NCBI GenBank assembly: GCA_017959065.1
Contig: JAGDBK010000068.1
Location: 1 to 62,443 of the forward strand
From: Clostridia bacterium
Lineage (GTDB): Bacteria; Bacillota; Clostridia; Oscillospirales; CAG-272
Length of the DNA: 62,443 bases
Direction of reading: 5' to 3'
Below the pieces are notes generated by a model. The model was not told the origin of the DNA. It saw only the letters and a program-made list of their open reading frames with translations, and made no database searches. Shown piece by piece: positions 8,935 to 18,341 of this stretch; position 1 is the stretch's first letter, and each line of letters opens with the position of its first letter. A program made the translations under genes and the position numbers.

Positions 8935-10212
8935 TCATTCTGCTCCGCTGATCCTGAGCGCTTTCAGCTTCGTTACTTCGGGAATCACCATGGTATCATA
9001 CTGAACGGTTTCCCTTGAGAATTCCATCGTTCCTGCAGCATCTGTCATTGACCCGGAGACGGATCCGCCAGTCACTACACTCACCTCGCCGTCCTTGTGA
9101 AGATACCCAAGTCTGATCTCTCCGGCGATCTCTCCGCTGAGGAAATCCACCTGAAAACTCGAAAACTCCACCACTTCAAGAAAATCTCCGGTCCTGACGT
9201 CCGCCTTGTCCTTCTGTCCGCCTTCAAACACTGCGTTATGGACAATGGAACTTCTGTCGAGACCGACATACTGTGAAAACTGCCTTGAGCCCCAGTAATT
9301 CTCGGCCACGCCGTTTCTTATGATGAACCTGTCGAATATTTCAGATCCTTCTTCGTCCACTTCAAAATCCATGGAGGAATTTTCTAGCCTGCTGACCGCC
9401 TTAAGGGTTATCTTATCACCTTCGCCTGTGCAGACCGGTTCTCCTATCTTCCAGTCGCTGATTTTCCTGTAAACGCTTCCAGCGCTCATTTTGTTAAGAA
9501 AATAGCTGTATATCTTCGCCGCGTCTGAAGTCGAAAAAACGACATCTCCGGTTTTTATCCTCGGAGTCGGGATCGCTTTCAGTCTGTCCCTGCCGTACCC
9601 CATCAGTTTCTCGATATCCGACGTCAGTCTTTTCCTGTCGCAGGTCCCTGATTTAAGAAGTCTGTACAGTTCTATCTCTTCAGATCCGTTTCTAGCGTTG
9701 ATTACGAGCTCAATGGTCGACGAGGGGTATCTGCACCGGTATTCCACGCCGTTTGAATTCAGCGTATATCTTTCTATCTCTTTTGCGAAGATTTCAAATG
9801 AATTGATAAGTTCCCCTTCTGTCTCGTTAACGCCCAGAATACCGTTTATGTAGTCCCGGCATATGCTTTCCACGTCAACCTCGTCGAGTTTTCCGGGTCT
9901 GTCGGTCTTTTTGCTCACGAGACTGTACGCGGGATTCTTCACAAGGCTTGCCTGAAACACCAGATCTCTGATCTGCTTTTCGATCTCTTCGTCATTCGCC
10001 GTCGGAGAGATACGGCAGGAAGCGCACCCCAGGTATTTGCCGCCGTCCGTCGATTTGTAAAGTTTAACATCGTAGTTCTTTTCACGGACGACCCTGTGCT
10101 GATCCAGTTTGTGCCTGATGAAATAGAATTCCCAGCAGACGCTCGCCGTTTCCTGGATCTCCCATCCGTCGCAACCGCTTGATTTCAAATGACTCTTAAG
10201 CTTTTCGATCAT
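8935..10212 (-). CDS. tldE: TldE/PmbA-family metalloprotease partner
   Basis: Non-catalytic partner of the TldD/TldE heterodimeric protease, which trims unfolded peptides and matures some ribosomally made peptides in other bacteria. At 425 residues the length fits TldE/PmbA. It lacks the HExxxH zinc motif present in its neighbour, as expected for the TldE subunit; the C-terminal beta-rich part (SGEIAGEIRLGYLHKDG) matches the family. The ATG at 10212 lies three bases after the tldD stop codon, so the two are made from one transcript. No precursor peptide gene is recognisable nearby. Confidence 0.85.
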   Translation of the reverse strand: MIEKLKSHLKSSGCDGWEIQETASVCWEFYFIRHKLDQHRVVREKNYDVKLYKSTDGGKYLGCASCRISPTANDEEIEKQIRDLVFQASLVKNPAYSLVSKKTDRPGKLDEVDVESICRDYINGILGVNETEGELINSFEIFAKEIERYTLNSNGVEYRCRYPSSTIELVINARNGSEEIELYRLLKSGTCDRKRLTSDIEKLMGYGRDRLKAIPTPRIKTGDVVFSTSDAAKIYSYFLNKMSAGSVYRKISDWKIGEPVCTGEGDKITLKAVSRLENSSMDFEVDEEGSEIFDRFIIRNGVAENYWGSRQFSQYVGLDRSSIVHNAVFEGGQKDKADVRTGDFLEVVEFSSFQVDFLSGEIAGEIRLGYLHKDGEVSVVTGGSVSGSMTDAAGTMEFSRETVQYDTMVIPEVTKLKALRISGAE

Positions 10213-10215
10213 TTT

Positions 10216-11652
10216 TTATCCGAGCCTCGCTTTCATTTTCAGATAAGGACCGCCGTCCGCGACTTTTACCCATTCCTTGTGGCCTTTCCCGCACATTCCG
10301 TTGCCGAATACGCCGCGGTCTGCAGAAGCCATCGAGATCGAACCCAGCAGATCCGGAACGTACCCGGTCATAACGATGGGAGATACGACTTTTCCGGTAA
10401 GTTTTCCGTCCTTTATCTCGTATCCCCTTGAAACGATGCACTGAATGCCCCAGTGCTTGGGATCCTCCATCCCGCTCTCCGAACCCCTCAAAAGAAATCC
10501 GTCCTTTATTGAGCTTATCATTTCCTCAAGAGTACTGTCTCCCGAGTCAAACAATGTGTTTGTCATCCTTGTATATGCCTTGTGCGAATAGCTTTCACGT
10601 TTTCCGTTTCCCGTAGCGGAAGTTCCGAGCCTCAGTGCGCTGAGCGCATCGCAGATCCCGGCTCTAAGAATGCCCCTGTCGATCTCAGTGACGTCCCCCG
10701 CCAGAGTCCCTTCGTCATCGAAAGCATAGGCGGTAACGCTCTCCGCGCACTTTGCACCCTCGTGCATGGTCACAAGATCGCTCCCTACCCTTTTGCCTAT
10801 GTATTCCGCACCCAGAGCGCGTTCTTTTACGAACATATCCATTTCTACGCCGTGACCGAATGCCTCATGAGCGATCAGCCCCGCAACACCCGGATCGACA
10901 ACGATTTCGTATTCTCCAGGCACGATTTTTTCAGCAGACAGCAAGTCGTTCATAGTCTTGGGAAGCTGATCTAGAACTCCTGCCAGTCCGTCGAATATCT
11001 CCGGCCCTCCGCAGCCCGAAACGCCGTCGAAAGCGATTTTAATCTCTCCTTTTTCATCAGCTGAATAGGCAAAGCAATTGCTCTCGGTATAAACATAGCT
11101 CTGCTTGAGGCACCTGTTGCCTGATACGAACATTTTTGAAATGTGCGTTGACGATCCGTTCACTCCGCAGTCTATGCAGTGTTCAACGATCTTGCATCCT
11201 TTGTCCGACAGGGCCGAGAACTTTTCCACGATGCTTCCGATGTCCACTTCTTCCGGAAGAGACCCGGTCTCTTTTTCCACGAACAGGACCAGCGGGGCAT
11301 CTTCAAGGAGCGGAGTGATATACGGCTCTGTGCCGCAGGTCTTCAGCAGTTCAAGCTGTCTGTCAAGCTCTTTTGAAATGCTCTCGGCAGTTCTGCCGAT
11401 ATCAGCCGGGTCAAATTCGTTGAACGCATACTCGCTGTACAGTCCGTTTCTGCAGACTCTTACAACGTTTCCCCGTTCAGTCGTGATGTTCGAATTGGAT
11501 ACCATCTTGCTTCTTTGGGAAATGGATATCCTGAATCCGACAGAATCAGTCGATAGAATGCTTACATAATCGTATCTGTCTGAAAGTCTGTTTACGAGGT
11601 CAGTGACCGCCGGACAGATCGACTGAAGATATGAAGAAAAAGGCGCTTTCAT
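10216..11652 (-). CDS. tldD: TldD-family zinc metalloprotease
   Basis: Catalytic subunit of the TldD/TldE protease. The zinc motif HEAFGH is at residues 262-267, inside the conserved 'GLIAHEAFGHGVEMD' block, and the C-terminal 'GYEIKDGKLTGKVVSP' and 'GMCGKGHKEWVKVADGGP' segments are typical. The frame stays open upstream to 12162, but that part is antisense to proB; I place the start at the ATG at 11652 because GGAGGA lies 5 bases before it and the product (478 residues) has the normal length. Divergent from proB, with a good promoter at 11702-11730. Confidence 0.9.
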   Translation of the reverse strand: MKAPFSSYLQSICPAVTDLVNRLSDRYDYVSILSTDSVGFRISISQRSKMVSNSNITTERGNVVRVCRNGLYSEYAFNEFDPADIGRTAESISKELDRQLELLKTCGTEPYITPLLEDAPLVLFVEKETGSLPEEVDIGSIVEKFSALSDKGCKIVEHCIDCGVNGSSTHISKMFVSGNRCLKQSYVYTESNCFAYSADEKGEIKIAFDGVSGCGGPEIFDGLAGVLDQLPKTMNDLLSAEKIVPGEYEIVVDPGVAGLIAHEAFGHGVEMDMFVKERALGAEYIGKRVGSDLVTMHEGAKCAESVTAYAFDDEGTLAGDVTEIDRGILRAGICDALSALRLGTSATGNGKRESYSHKAYTRMTNTLFDSGDSTLEEMISSIKDGFLLRGSESGMEDPKHWGIQCIVSRGYEIKDGKLTGKVVSPIVMTGYVPDLLGSISMASADRGVFGNGMCGKGHKEWVKVADGGPYLKMKARLG

Positions 11653-11701
11653 ATTTCCTCCTGTCATTCGGGCGATTTTCTGTTGCTGTGCCTTCGATTG
11701 A

Positions 11702-11730
11702 ATTCTACCATTTTTTGCCTGAAAAGGCAA
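11702..11730 (-). promoter_or_regulatory. Sigma-A promoter for tldD-tldE
   Basis: On the minus strand TTGCCT (11725-11730), 17-base spacer, TAGAAT (11702-11707), about 50 bases before the tldD start. Confidence 0.6.
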
Positions 11731-11807
11731 CCTTGTTGACTTCCTCTCCCTGTTTTTGTTCGCTCGCGGACCCTGTTCCGCGCCGGTCCCGGCTTCAAAC
11801 ATTGGAG

Positions 11808-11836
11808 TTGTTTTCACGGCGTGCTTGTGATATACT
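11808..11836 (+). promoter_or_regulatory. Sigma-A promoter for the proB operon
   Basis: TTGTTT (11808-11813), 17-base spacer ending in TGTGA, TATACT (11831-11836), 52 bases before the proB start. Together with the tldD promoter it explains the 235-base divergent spacer. Confidence 0.6.
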
Positions 11837-11887
11837 ATAAATTGAAGTAATATACTATCTTTTCGAAAAATAGATTGGAACCGAAAA

Positions 11888-12694
11888 ATGTATCTTATCC
11901 AGAAAAACGGCATCATCGTGGTCAAAGTCGGAACATCCACGATAACCCATCCTTCCGGAGCGCTCAATCTGCGCGTAATTGAAGACCTGTCAAGGGTCCT
12001 ATCCGACATAAAGAACAGCGGCAGAAAAGTCGTTCTCGTTTCATCCGGAGCGGTCTCCGCCGGGATATCCAGGCTGAGCCTCGACCACCGCCCGCGCACG
12101 CTTGAGGAAAAGCAGGCGCTGGCTGCTGTGGGACAGTCCGAGCTCATGAACATATACAGCAAGTTTTTTGCCGCGTACGGCCACTGTGTCGGGCAGGTGC
12201 TTATGACCCGCGATGTGGTGGATTTCGCGATGAGACGCTCATCAGCCGAGAATACTTTCTCTCAGCTCTTGGCGTTCAACTGCATCCCGATAGTCAACGA
12301 AAACGACTCCGTTTCATCAGAGGAGATACGTGAGGAAGCGAACTACGGAGCCAATGATACGCTTTCTGCATATGTAGCCATTCTGGCCGGCGCGGATCTT
12401 CTCGTAAACCTAAGCGATATCGACGGCCTTTATGACAGCGATCCCAAAGAGAACCCGAACGCCCGTCTTATCTCCAGAGTCGACAGGATAGACGACAGAA
12501 TAATGGCTTTGGCCGGAGGAGCGGGTACGGAACGGGGCACCGGCGGTATGCTGACAAAACTCCGGGCGGCGCGTCTCGCGACGAACGCCGGGATCCCGAT
12601 GTGCATAGTAAACGGCAGCAATCCCGCAGTGCTCTACGATATCATTGACGGGAAAGAGCCCGGGACATTTTTCAGCGCAGTCAACCCAGAATAA
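11888..12694 (+). CDS. proB: Glutamate 5-kinase
   Basis: First step of proline synthesis: phosphorylates glutamate with ATP. The amino-acid-kinase fold is evident from 'VVKVGTSTIT' near the start, 'VLVSSGAVSAGI' at about residues 50-61, 'NENDSVS' at about 137 and 'GTGGMLTKLRAA' at about 217. At 268 residues it consists of the kinase domain only; the C-terminal PUA domain found in the E. coli and B. subtilis enzymes is absent, as in several Clostridia. proA follows after 71 bases, which completes the pathway to glutamate semialdehyde; no proC is in the window. Confidence 0.95.
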   Translation: MYLIQKNGIIVVKVGTSTITHPSGALNLRVIEDLSRVLSDIKNSGRKVVLVSSGAVSAGISRLSLDHRPRTLEEKQALAAVGQSELMNIYSKFFAAYGHCVGQVLMTRDVVDFAMRRSSAENTFSQLLAFNCIPIVNENDSVSSEEIREEANYGANDTLSAYVAILAGADLLVNLSDIDGLYDSDPKENPNARLISRVDRIDDRIMALAGGAGTERGTGGMLTKLRAARLATNAGIPMCIVNGSNPAVLYDIIDGKEPGTFFSAVNPE

Positions 12695-12765
12695 GTACAT
12701 ATTCCGTCACGGGCAAGAGCCGGAGAATCAGCTCCTCCCGCGCGGTCTTCAATACGGAGGGCCAC

Positions 12766-14043
12766 ATGAACCATTCAGAAGAAAAGCTGCCGGAACTGTA
12801 TGAAACAGTTCGGATCATCTGCGAAAATGCGAAGAAGGCGTCTGTTTCGCTGAGAACCCTTACAGGAGAACAGATCAATTCCGTGCTCAAAGACATTGCT
12901 TCATCTCTGAGAGAAAACACAGATAAGATCCTTGAAGAAAACGGAAGAGATATGTCGCTGGCCGAGGAGAACGGGATCCCCGCGCCGATGCTGGACAGGC
13001 TGTCGCTCTCAGAAAAGCGCATCTCCGGCATCGCTTCTTCGATCGAGGAGATCGTCAATCTGCCTTCGCCCCTCGGAGCCGGCGAATGCCAGGTCAGGCC
13101 CAACGGCCTTCTGATCAGGCACACGCGTGTCCCGCTCGGCGTTGTGGCTATGATCTACGAAGCCCGCCCGAACGTCACGGCGGATGCCGCTTCGCTTTGC
13201 CTCAAAACGGGAAATTCCGTTGTGCTCAAATGCGGAAAAGAGGCCCTGTTCTCTTCCAGAGCGATCGTTAAAATCTTCCGGGACGTCATCCGGGATCACG
13301 GATTCGACCCGAATGCGGTATCGCTGATAGAGTCAAGAGAAAGGCAGGCGGCCTCAGCGCTTATGGAAATGCGGGATTATGTCAGTGTTCTCATTCCCCG
13401 CGGCGGTAAAGGCCTCATCAAGAGCGTAAAAGAGAACTCAAAAGTTCCCGTCATTGAGACCGGGGCCGGGAACTGCCATCTGTACGTCGACGCCTCCGCA
13501 GATCTCGATATGGCCCTGAATGTTGCGGTCAACGCCAAGCTGTCGCGTCCCGCGGTATGCAATTCCATAGAGACTCTGCTTGTACACCGGGATGTAGCCG
13601 AGGCATTTCTTCCCGCTTTTGCCGAAAAGACAGCTCCGTCCGGACTTCAAATACTCGGCTGCGAAAAAGTCCTCGGTATTCTTAAAGAAGCATCCCCCGC
13701 GACAGAAGAGGATTTTGCGACCGAATTCGATGATCTCATCATTTCGGTCAAAGTCGTTAACGACCTGGATGAGGCGATCGAGCACATAAGAAAATACTCG
13801 ACAGGGCACAGCGAGGCAATAATCACGAACAGCATTGAATCCGCGGACAGATTCACGTCCTCCATTGACTCCGCCGCGCTTTATGTCAACGCTTCCACCA
13901 GATTCACCGACGGAGGGGAATTCGGTCTGGGCGCTGAAATAGGGATCTCCACCCAGAAACTGCATGTGCGCGGCCCGATGGGGCTGTCCGCTCTGACGAC
14001 GGACAAATACATCATTGAAGGAAAAGGTCAGATCAGATGCTGA
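12766..14043 (+). CDS. proA: Gamma-glutamyl phosphate reductase
   Basis: Reduces glutamyl phosphate to glutamate-5-semialdehyde with NADPH, the step after ProB. Aldehyde-dehydrogenase-fold motifs are visible: 'VPLGVVAMIYEARPNVTADA' at about residues 117-136, the catalytic cysteine in 'SRPAVCNSIETLLVH' at about 265, and 'NASTRFTDGGEFGLGAEIG' near 375. Length 425 is normal. An AATACGGAGGG ribosome site precedes the ATG. The stop overlaps the start region of thiI by seven bases. Confidence 0.95.
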   Translation: MNHSEEKLPELYETVRIICENAKKASVSLRTLTGEQINSVLKDIASSLRENTDKILEENGRDMSLAEENGIPAPMLDRLSLSEKRISGIASSIEEIVNLPSPLGAGECQVRPNGLLIRHTRVPLGVVAMIYEARPNVTADAASLCLKTGNSVVLKCGKEALFSSRAIVKIFRDVIRDHGFDPNAVSLIESRERQAASALMEMRDYVSVLIPRGGKGLIKSVKENSKVPVIETGAGNCHLYVDASADLDMALNVAVNAKLSRPAVCNSIETLLVHRDVAEAFLPAFAEKTAPSGLQILGCEKVLGILKEASPATEEDFATEFDDLIISVKVVNDLDEAIEHIRKYSTGHSEAIITNSIESADRFTSSIDSAALYVNASTRFTDGGEFGLGAEIGISTQKLHVRGPMGLSALTTDKYIIEGKGQIRC

Positions 14044-15224
14044 TGAACAATAATGAAGTAATTCTGCTGAAATACGGAGAGATCGTCCTTAAAGGCGCAA
14101 ACCGTCATTCTTTTGAAACCGTGATGATCAGGGAACTTCGCAGAAAAGCCGAGAAATGCGGTTCTTTCGACATCAGCTACAATCAAAGCACAGTATTCAT
14201 AAGACCTTTGCCCGGCACGACCGAAGAACAGTTCAACTCGATGTACGAAGCCGCGGGACGAACGTTCGGATTCAACGCTTTCTGCCGCGCAGCCGTTTTT
14301 GAAAAGAGCGTGGAAGGTCTCAGGCACGGGATAAGGGAATACATAGTTCCGAAACTGGCAGGGAAGGGCTCTTTCAAGTGTGAATCCAAAAGGGCCGACA
14401 AATCGTTTCCGCTCGGCTCCCCAGAGATAAGCGCCGAAGCGGGGGGACTGATACTGTCCGAGCTTGACCGGATTCGTGTCGACGTTCATTCCCCCGATGC
14501 AGTCGTAGACATTGAAGTGAGGGGAGACGGGATATATCTCCACATCGGTCAGGAAAAAGGTGCGGGAGGGATCCCCGTCGGGACCGGCGGAAGGGGACTG
14601 TCTCTTCTTTCCGGCGGGATCGACAGCCCCGTAGCAAGTTTTATGATGGCCAAGCGGGGGATGAAGATAGAATACATCCATTTCGACAGTTTCCCGTACA
14701 CGAGCGAACAGGCTCTAGATAAGGTCGTAACGCTTGCGAGGATACTGACCGACTACACAGGTCCGGTATTCCTTCATGCTGTATCTCTTACCGAGATCCA
14801 GGAATCTCTCCGCGCATCGTGCAATGAAGAGTATTTTACGCTCCTTCTGAGACGTTTTATGATGACGATATCAGAGCGGATCGCCAGAAACTTCCACTGC
14901 AGCGCTCTTATAACGGGCGAGAGCCTCGGACAGGTTGCCAGCCAGACGCTCGAGGCGATAAACGTTACCGATTCGGCCGCATCCTTGCCCGTCTTTCGTC
15001 CCTGCATCGGACTGGACAAGGAGGAAATCGTCAGGACTGCGAGAAAGATCGGCACTTTCGATACATCGATACTGCCTTACGAAGACTGCTGCACCGTTTT
15101 CACTCCGCGCCACCCCAAAACCAGACCGAGTCTTGAAAAAGTGCTGGCCGAACAGGCAAAGGTCGATTTTCCAGGCCTGTGTGAAAAAGCCATGGTGACC
15201 GTTCGGGATTTCGGACTGAAATGA
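14037..15224 (+). CDS. thiI: tRNA 4-thiouridine synthase ThiI
   Basis: Adenylates and thiolates U8 of tRNA. An N-terminal ferredoxin-like and THUMP region (to about residue 165) is followed by the PP-loop motif SGGIDSPVASFMM (about 196) and the 'ITGESLGQVASQTLEAI' segment (about 290). It is 395 residues long and lacks the C-terminal rhodanese domain of the E. coli enzyme, the form usual in Gram-positive bacteria. Start choice: ATG at 14037 (spaced 6 from GGAAAAGG) or the second ATG at 14043. Overlaps proA, so probably co-translated. Confidence 0.94.
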   Translation: MLMNNNEVILLKYGEIVLKGANRHSFETVMIRELRRKAEKCGSFDISYNQSTVFIRPLPGTTEEQFNSMYEAAGRTFGFNAFCRAAVFEKSVEGLRHGIREYIVPKLAGKGSFKCESKRADKSFPLGSPEISAEAGGLILSELDRIRVDVHSPDAVVDIEVRGDGIYLHIGQEKGAGGIPVGTGGRGLSLLSGGIDSPVASFMMAKRGMKIEYIHFDSFPYTSEQALDKVVTLARILTDYTGPVFLHAVSLTEIQESLRASCNEEYFTLLLRRFMMTISERIARNFHCSALITGESLGQVASQTLEAINVTDSAASLPVFRPCIGLDKEEIVRTARKIGTFDTSILPYEDCCTVFTPRHPKTRPSLEKVLAEQAKVDFPGLCEKAMVTVRDFGLK

Positions 15225-15239
15225 AAGGCTCCATAAAAC

Positions 15240-15680
15240 ATGGAAGTAAAGATCAAACTTCTCAACAGATTCGCAAAACTCCCGGAATACAAAACTGACG
15301 GTTCCGCTGCTATGGATCTGTCATACGCTTCGGAAACCCCGCTTACTGTCTGTCCCGGAGAAAGGATTCTTGTACCCACCGGAATAGCGATCTCTATCCC
15401 CTCTTCCGGCTATGCGGCGCTTGTCTGCGCCAGAAGCGGCCTCTCGTCAAAATACGGGATCACCCTATCCAACGGCATCGGTGTTATCGATTCCGATTAC
15501 CGAGGCGAGATCAAGGTCGCCGTGATCAATCTGGGAAGCAGCGACTATACCATCGAGCCCGGGGAAAGGATTGCTCAGCTCATGTTTGTTCCTGTCGAAC
15601 GCGCCGCGATATCCGTCACTGATTCCCTTGACGAGACACAAAGGGGAGCGGGTGGCTTCGGTTCGACAGGGAAGGACTGA
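15240..15680 (+). CDS. dut: dUTP diphosphatase
   Basis: Hydrolyses dUTP to dUMP, keeping uracil out of DNA and feeding dTMP synthesis. All five trimeric-dUTPase motifs are present: 'DGSAAMDL' (motif 1), 'CARSGLSSKYGI' (motif 2), 'GVIDSDYRGEIKVAVIN' (motif 3), 'GERIAQLMF' (motif 4) and the C-terminal P-loop-like 'RGAGGFGSTG' (motif 5). Length 146 is typical. It lies 15 bases after thiI. Confidence 0.95.
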   Translation: MEVKIKLLNRFAKLPEYKTDGSAAMDLSYASETPLTVCPGERILVPTGIAISIPSSGYAALVCARSGLSSKYGITLSNGIGVIDSDYRGEIKVAVINLGSSDYTIEPGERIAQLMFVPVERAAISVTDSLDETQRGAGGFGSTGKD

Positions 15681-15710
15681 ACTGTCTGAGTTCTATCAGG
15701 TTGCATTATT

Positions 15711-16331
15711 ATGGAAACACGCTTAATTCTGGCATCAGGCTCGCCGAGAAGGAAAGAGATACTGCGATCCCTCGGCCTGTCATTCGACATAATCACCGCT
15801 GAGGTCGACGAGGAGATCGACGCCGGTCTGAATCCCGGTGAAGCAGTATTGGTCCTGGCTGAAAGAAAATGCCTGGCAGTCGCGAAAAAGCTCGGATTTC
15901 CCGAGAACACGCTTATAATAGCCGCTGACACCCTTGTTTTCAAGGACGGGAAGCCTTTCGGGAAGCCGGGTACCGCAGAAAGAGCCGAGGAGATGCTTCG
16001 CGCGCTTTCCGGTTCCACGCACTCTGTCTTTACTGGTCTGTCCCTTTGTTGCGGCAATGTTTCCTCTTCAGGATTCACCCGGACCGATATCACTTTCAGG
16101 AATCTGTCCGATGACGAGATATCTCACTATATATCGACCGGGGAACCCCTGGATAAGGCCGGCGCTTACGGCATACAGGGCATGGGATCGGTATTCGTCT
16201 CATCCATCAGCGGGGATTATCATGCGACAGTAGGCCTGTCAGTATGTTCTCTGTTCACAATGTCAAAAAGTGTTTTCGGCATCGATCTTTCCCTGATGTC
16301 GTTCTCCGGAAACAAGCATACCAAAAAATGA
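15711..16331 (+). CDS. maf: Maf-family nucleotide pyrophosphatase
   Basis: House-cleaning nucleoside triphosphate pyrophosphatase of the Maf/YhdE type, acting on non-canonical or excess dTTP/UTP-like nucleotides. The family signature 'LASGSPRRKEILRSLG' is at residues 7-22, with 'IIAADTLV' at about 68 and 'DKAGAYGIQG' at about 148. The 206-residue length is normal. Its position next to mreB is the same as in many Firmicutes, where maf precedes the shape genes. Confidence 0.93.
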   Translation: METRLILASGSPRRKEILRSLGLSFDIITAEVDEEIDAGLNPGEAVLVLAERKCLAVAKKLGFPENTLIIAADTLVFKDGKPFGKPGTAERAEEMLRALSGSTHSVFTGLSLCCGNVSSSGFTRTDITFRNLSDDEISHYISTGEPLDKAGAYGIQGMGSVFVSSISGDYHATVGLSVCSLFTMSKSVFGIDLSLMSFSGNKHTKK

Positions 16332-16345
16332 CGGAGGTCTGAAAA

Positions 16346-17353
16346 TTGAGAAACTTCGGAATAGATCTCGGAACTTCAAACACATTGATTTACGAGAAAG
16401 GGCGCGGGATAGTGCTGCGCGAGCCTTCAGTCGTAGCCCGCGAGTCTCAGAGCGGAAAAGTCGTCGCTGTCGGCGGAGAGGCTCGTCTTATGCTGGGAAA
16501 AACGCCCGGGTCGATCACTGCATTCAAGCCGCTCCGAGACGGAGTCATAGCAGAATTCGACGTCACTGCGAAAATGCTTCACCGTTTTTTCAAAAAAGTA
16601 GCCGGCAACAGCTTCTTTTCAAGGCCCCGTGTGGTCGTATGCATACCTTTCGGCGTCACCGAAGTCGAAAAACGTGCCGTTGAAGATGCCACTCTGGAGG
16701 CCGGAGCCCAGTCTGTCGCGCTCATAGAGGAACCGATAGCCTCTGCCATCGGCGCCGGTCTTAACATCGCCTCTGCGAAAGGGAATATGATCGTAGACAT
16801 TGGCGGCGGTACCTCGGAAGTCGCCGTCATCAGTCTCGGCGGCATTGTTCTTTCAAATTCTCTCAGGACCGCCGGCGACAAGCTTGATGACGCCATAACC
16901 AATTTCATCAAGAGAAAATACAACGTGGTGATAGGCGACAACTCATCGGAAAACCTGAAAAAGACTATAGGTACGGTCTTTCCCGGGATCAACCCCGGCA
17001 CGATGGAAGTACGGGGAAGGAATCTGATGACTGGCCTCCCGGCCACGATTACCGTCGCATCCGACGAACTCATGGAAGCCATGGACGAAGAAATAACACA
17101 CATCGTCGAACGCATCTGCGTATCGCTGGAAAACACGCCCCCGGAACTGGCAGCGGATATCTACGATAACGGAATAATGCTTGCCGGAGGCGGTGCTCTT
17201 CTCGCTGGCCTTCCGAATCTGGTCTCTAAAGTCACCGGCGTCAAGACGCATGTCGCCAAAATGCCCCTTGACTGCGTAGCTTTGGGTATCGGCAAAGTCA
17301 TCGAATCTCCGGACAAGACGCTGGGTGACGGCGTATCGTACAGGACCAGGTGA
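16346..17353 (+). CDS. mreB: Rod shape-determining protein MreB
   Basis: Bacterial actin that organises lateral wall synthesis at the membrane. Actin-fold motifs are seen: phosphate 1 'GIDLGTSNTLIY', phosphate 2 'MIVDIGGGTSEVAVISLGG' (about residues 150-168) and the adenosine motif 'GIMLAGGGALLAGLP' (about 280). Start is TTG at 16346, spaced 8 from GGAGG at 16333-16337. Length 335 is normal. First of mreB-mreC-mreD-mrdA, all on the plus strand, which indicates a rod-shaped or elongating cell. Confidence 0.96.
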   Translation: MRNFGIDLGTSNTLIYEKGRGIVLREPSVVARESQSGKVVAVGGEARLMLGKTPGSITAFKPLRDGVIAEFDVTAKMLHRFFKKVAGNSFFSRPRVVVCIPFGVTEVEKRAVEDATLEAGAQSVALIEEPIASAIGAGLNIASAKGNMIVDIGGGTSEVAVISLGGIVLSNSLRTAGDKLDDAITNFIKRKYNVVIGDNSSENLKKTIGTVFPGINPGTMEVRGRNLMTGLPATITVASDELMEAMDEEITHIVERICVSLENTPPELAADIYDNGIMLAGGGALLAGLPNLVSKVTGVKTHVAKMPLDCVALGIGKVIESPDKTLGDGVSYRTR

Positions 17354-17411
17354 CCTTTTCCGGGTTTGCCGGTGTCCTCCTTTACATTCGCTTTCTTAAC
17401 AGAGGTGAATC

Positions 17412-18251
17412 ATGCTTCGATTTTTTAAAAGCAAGTTTTTCATAATCGTACTGATCGTTTCCCTGATCCTCGTGATCGTTCCGTCCATATTATCGATAAT
17501 GGGTCTCTCCGATTACGTGAGAAACGCTCTCGGCGTTGTCGTCTCTCCGTTCGTGAAAGTATTTGACGCGGTCTCTGATTCCATACACGGATTTACGGAT
17601 TACTTTACGGAATTCGACAGGCTCCGAGAGGAAAACGAAGACCTGAAGTCAAGGATCTCGAAGATGGAAGACGAGATTTACAACGCCCGTCTGCTCAAGG
17701 CGGAAAACGAATGGCTTTACTCGTATCTCGGCCTGAGAAGGACCCATTCCGATTTTGTTCTTGAAGAGGCAAATGTAACCAGCCGCCAGGCCGTAAACTA
17801 CCTTACTTCCTTCACTCTGGACAAAGGCTCGATCAGCGGGATAGAGAAGAATATGCCGGTCATAACTTCCGAAGGCATCGTAGGGTACGTCTGCGAAGTC
17901 GGTGCCACTTGGTGCAAAGTCTCTACCATTATCGAGACATCTGTCTCAGTTGGAGCATATGTCGAGCGCTCGGGTGCCATAGGTGTCGTCGAGGGAGAGT
18001 TCTCTCTCAGAGACAAATGGAGATGCAGACTGAAATACATCGACACGGAAGCCGATATCGAGGAGGGCGACCGTATCCTGTCAAGCGGTCTCGGTGAGAT
18101 CTACCCGCGCGGGCTGCCCATAGGCACGGTCGAAAAGATCGAACTCGATCCCGCCGCACGTACGAAGACCGCGGTAATATGCCCCGCTGCGGATCCCGAT
18201 TCGCTTGACAAGGTAATGATAATCAAAGATCATGTTATGTCAGGCGAATAG
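17412..18251 (+). CDS. mreC: Rod shape-determining protein MreC
   Basis: Bitopic membrane scaffold of the elongasome. One N-terminal membrane helix (about residues 10-30) is followed by a coiled coil (about 70-105, 'REENEDLKSRISKMEDEI') and the beta-barrel MreC domain ('ITSEGIVGYVCEVG', 'ILSSGLGEIYPRGLPIGTV'). Length 279 is typical. AGAGGTGAATC ribosome site before the ATG. Works with MreD and PBP2 encoded next. Confidence 0.94.
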   Translation: MLRFFKSKFFIIVLIVSLILVIVPSILSIMGLSDYVRNALGVVVSPFVKVFDAVSDSIHGFTDYFTEFDRLREENEDLKSRISKMEDEIYNARLLKAENEWLYSYLGLRRTHSDFVLEEANVTSRQAVNYLTSFTLDKGSISGIEKNMPVITSEGIVGYVCEVGATWCKVSTIIETSVSVGAYVERSGAIGVVEGEFSLRDKWRCRLKYIDTEADIEEGDRILSSGLGEIYPRGLPIGTVEKIELDPAARTKTAVICPAADPDSLDKVMIIKDHVMSGE

Positions 18252-18341
18252 AGCCTTCAATTCTTTTGTTTTCAACAGGCTTTCTCAGGCTTCGGCCTTT
18301 TGATTCCGAACCTGCTATTAACTTAGGGACGGTGCAGTTTT

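Noticed and set aside
11653-12162. Upstream extension of tldD
   Set aside because: It would run antisense through the promoter region and start of proB and has no similarity to the TldD N-terminus; a good ribosome site fixes the start at 11652.
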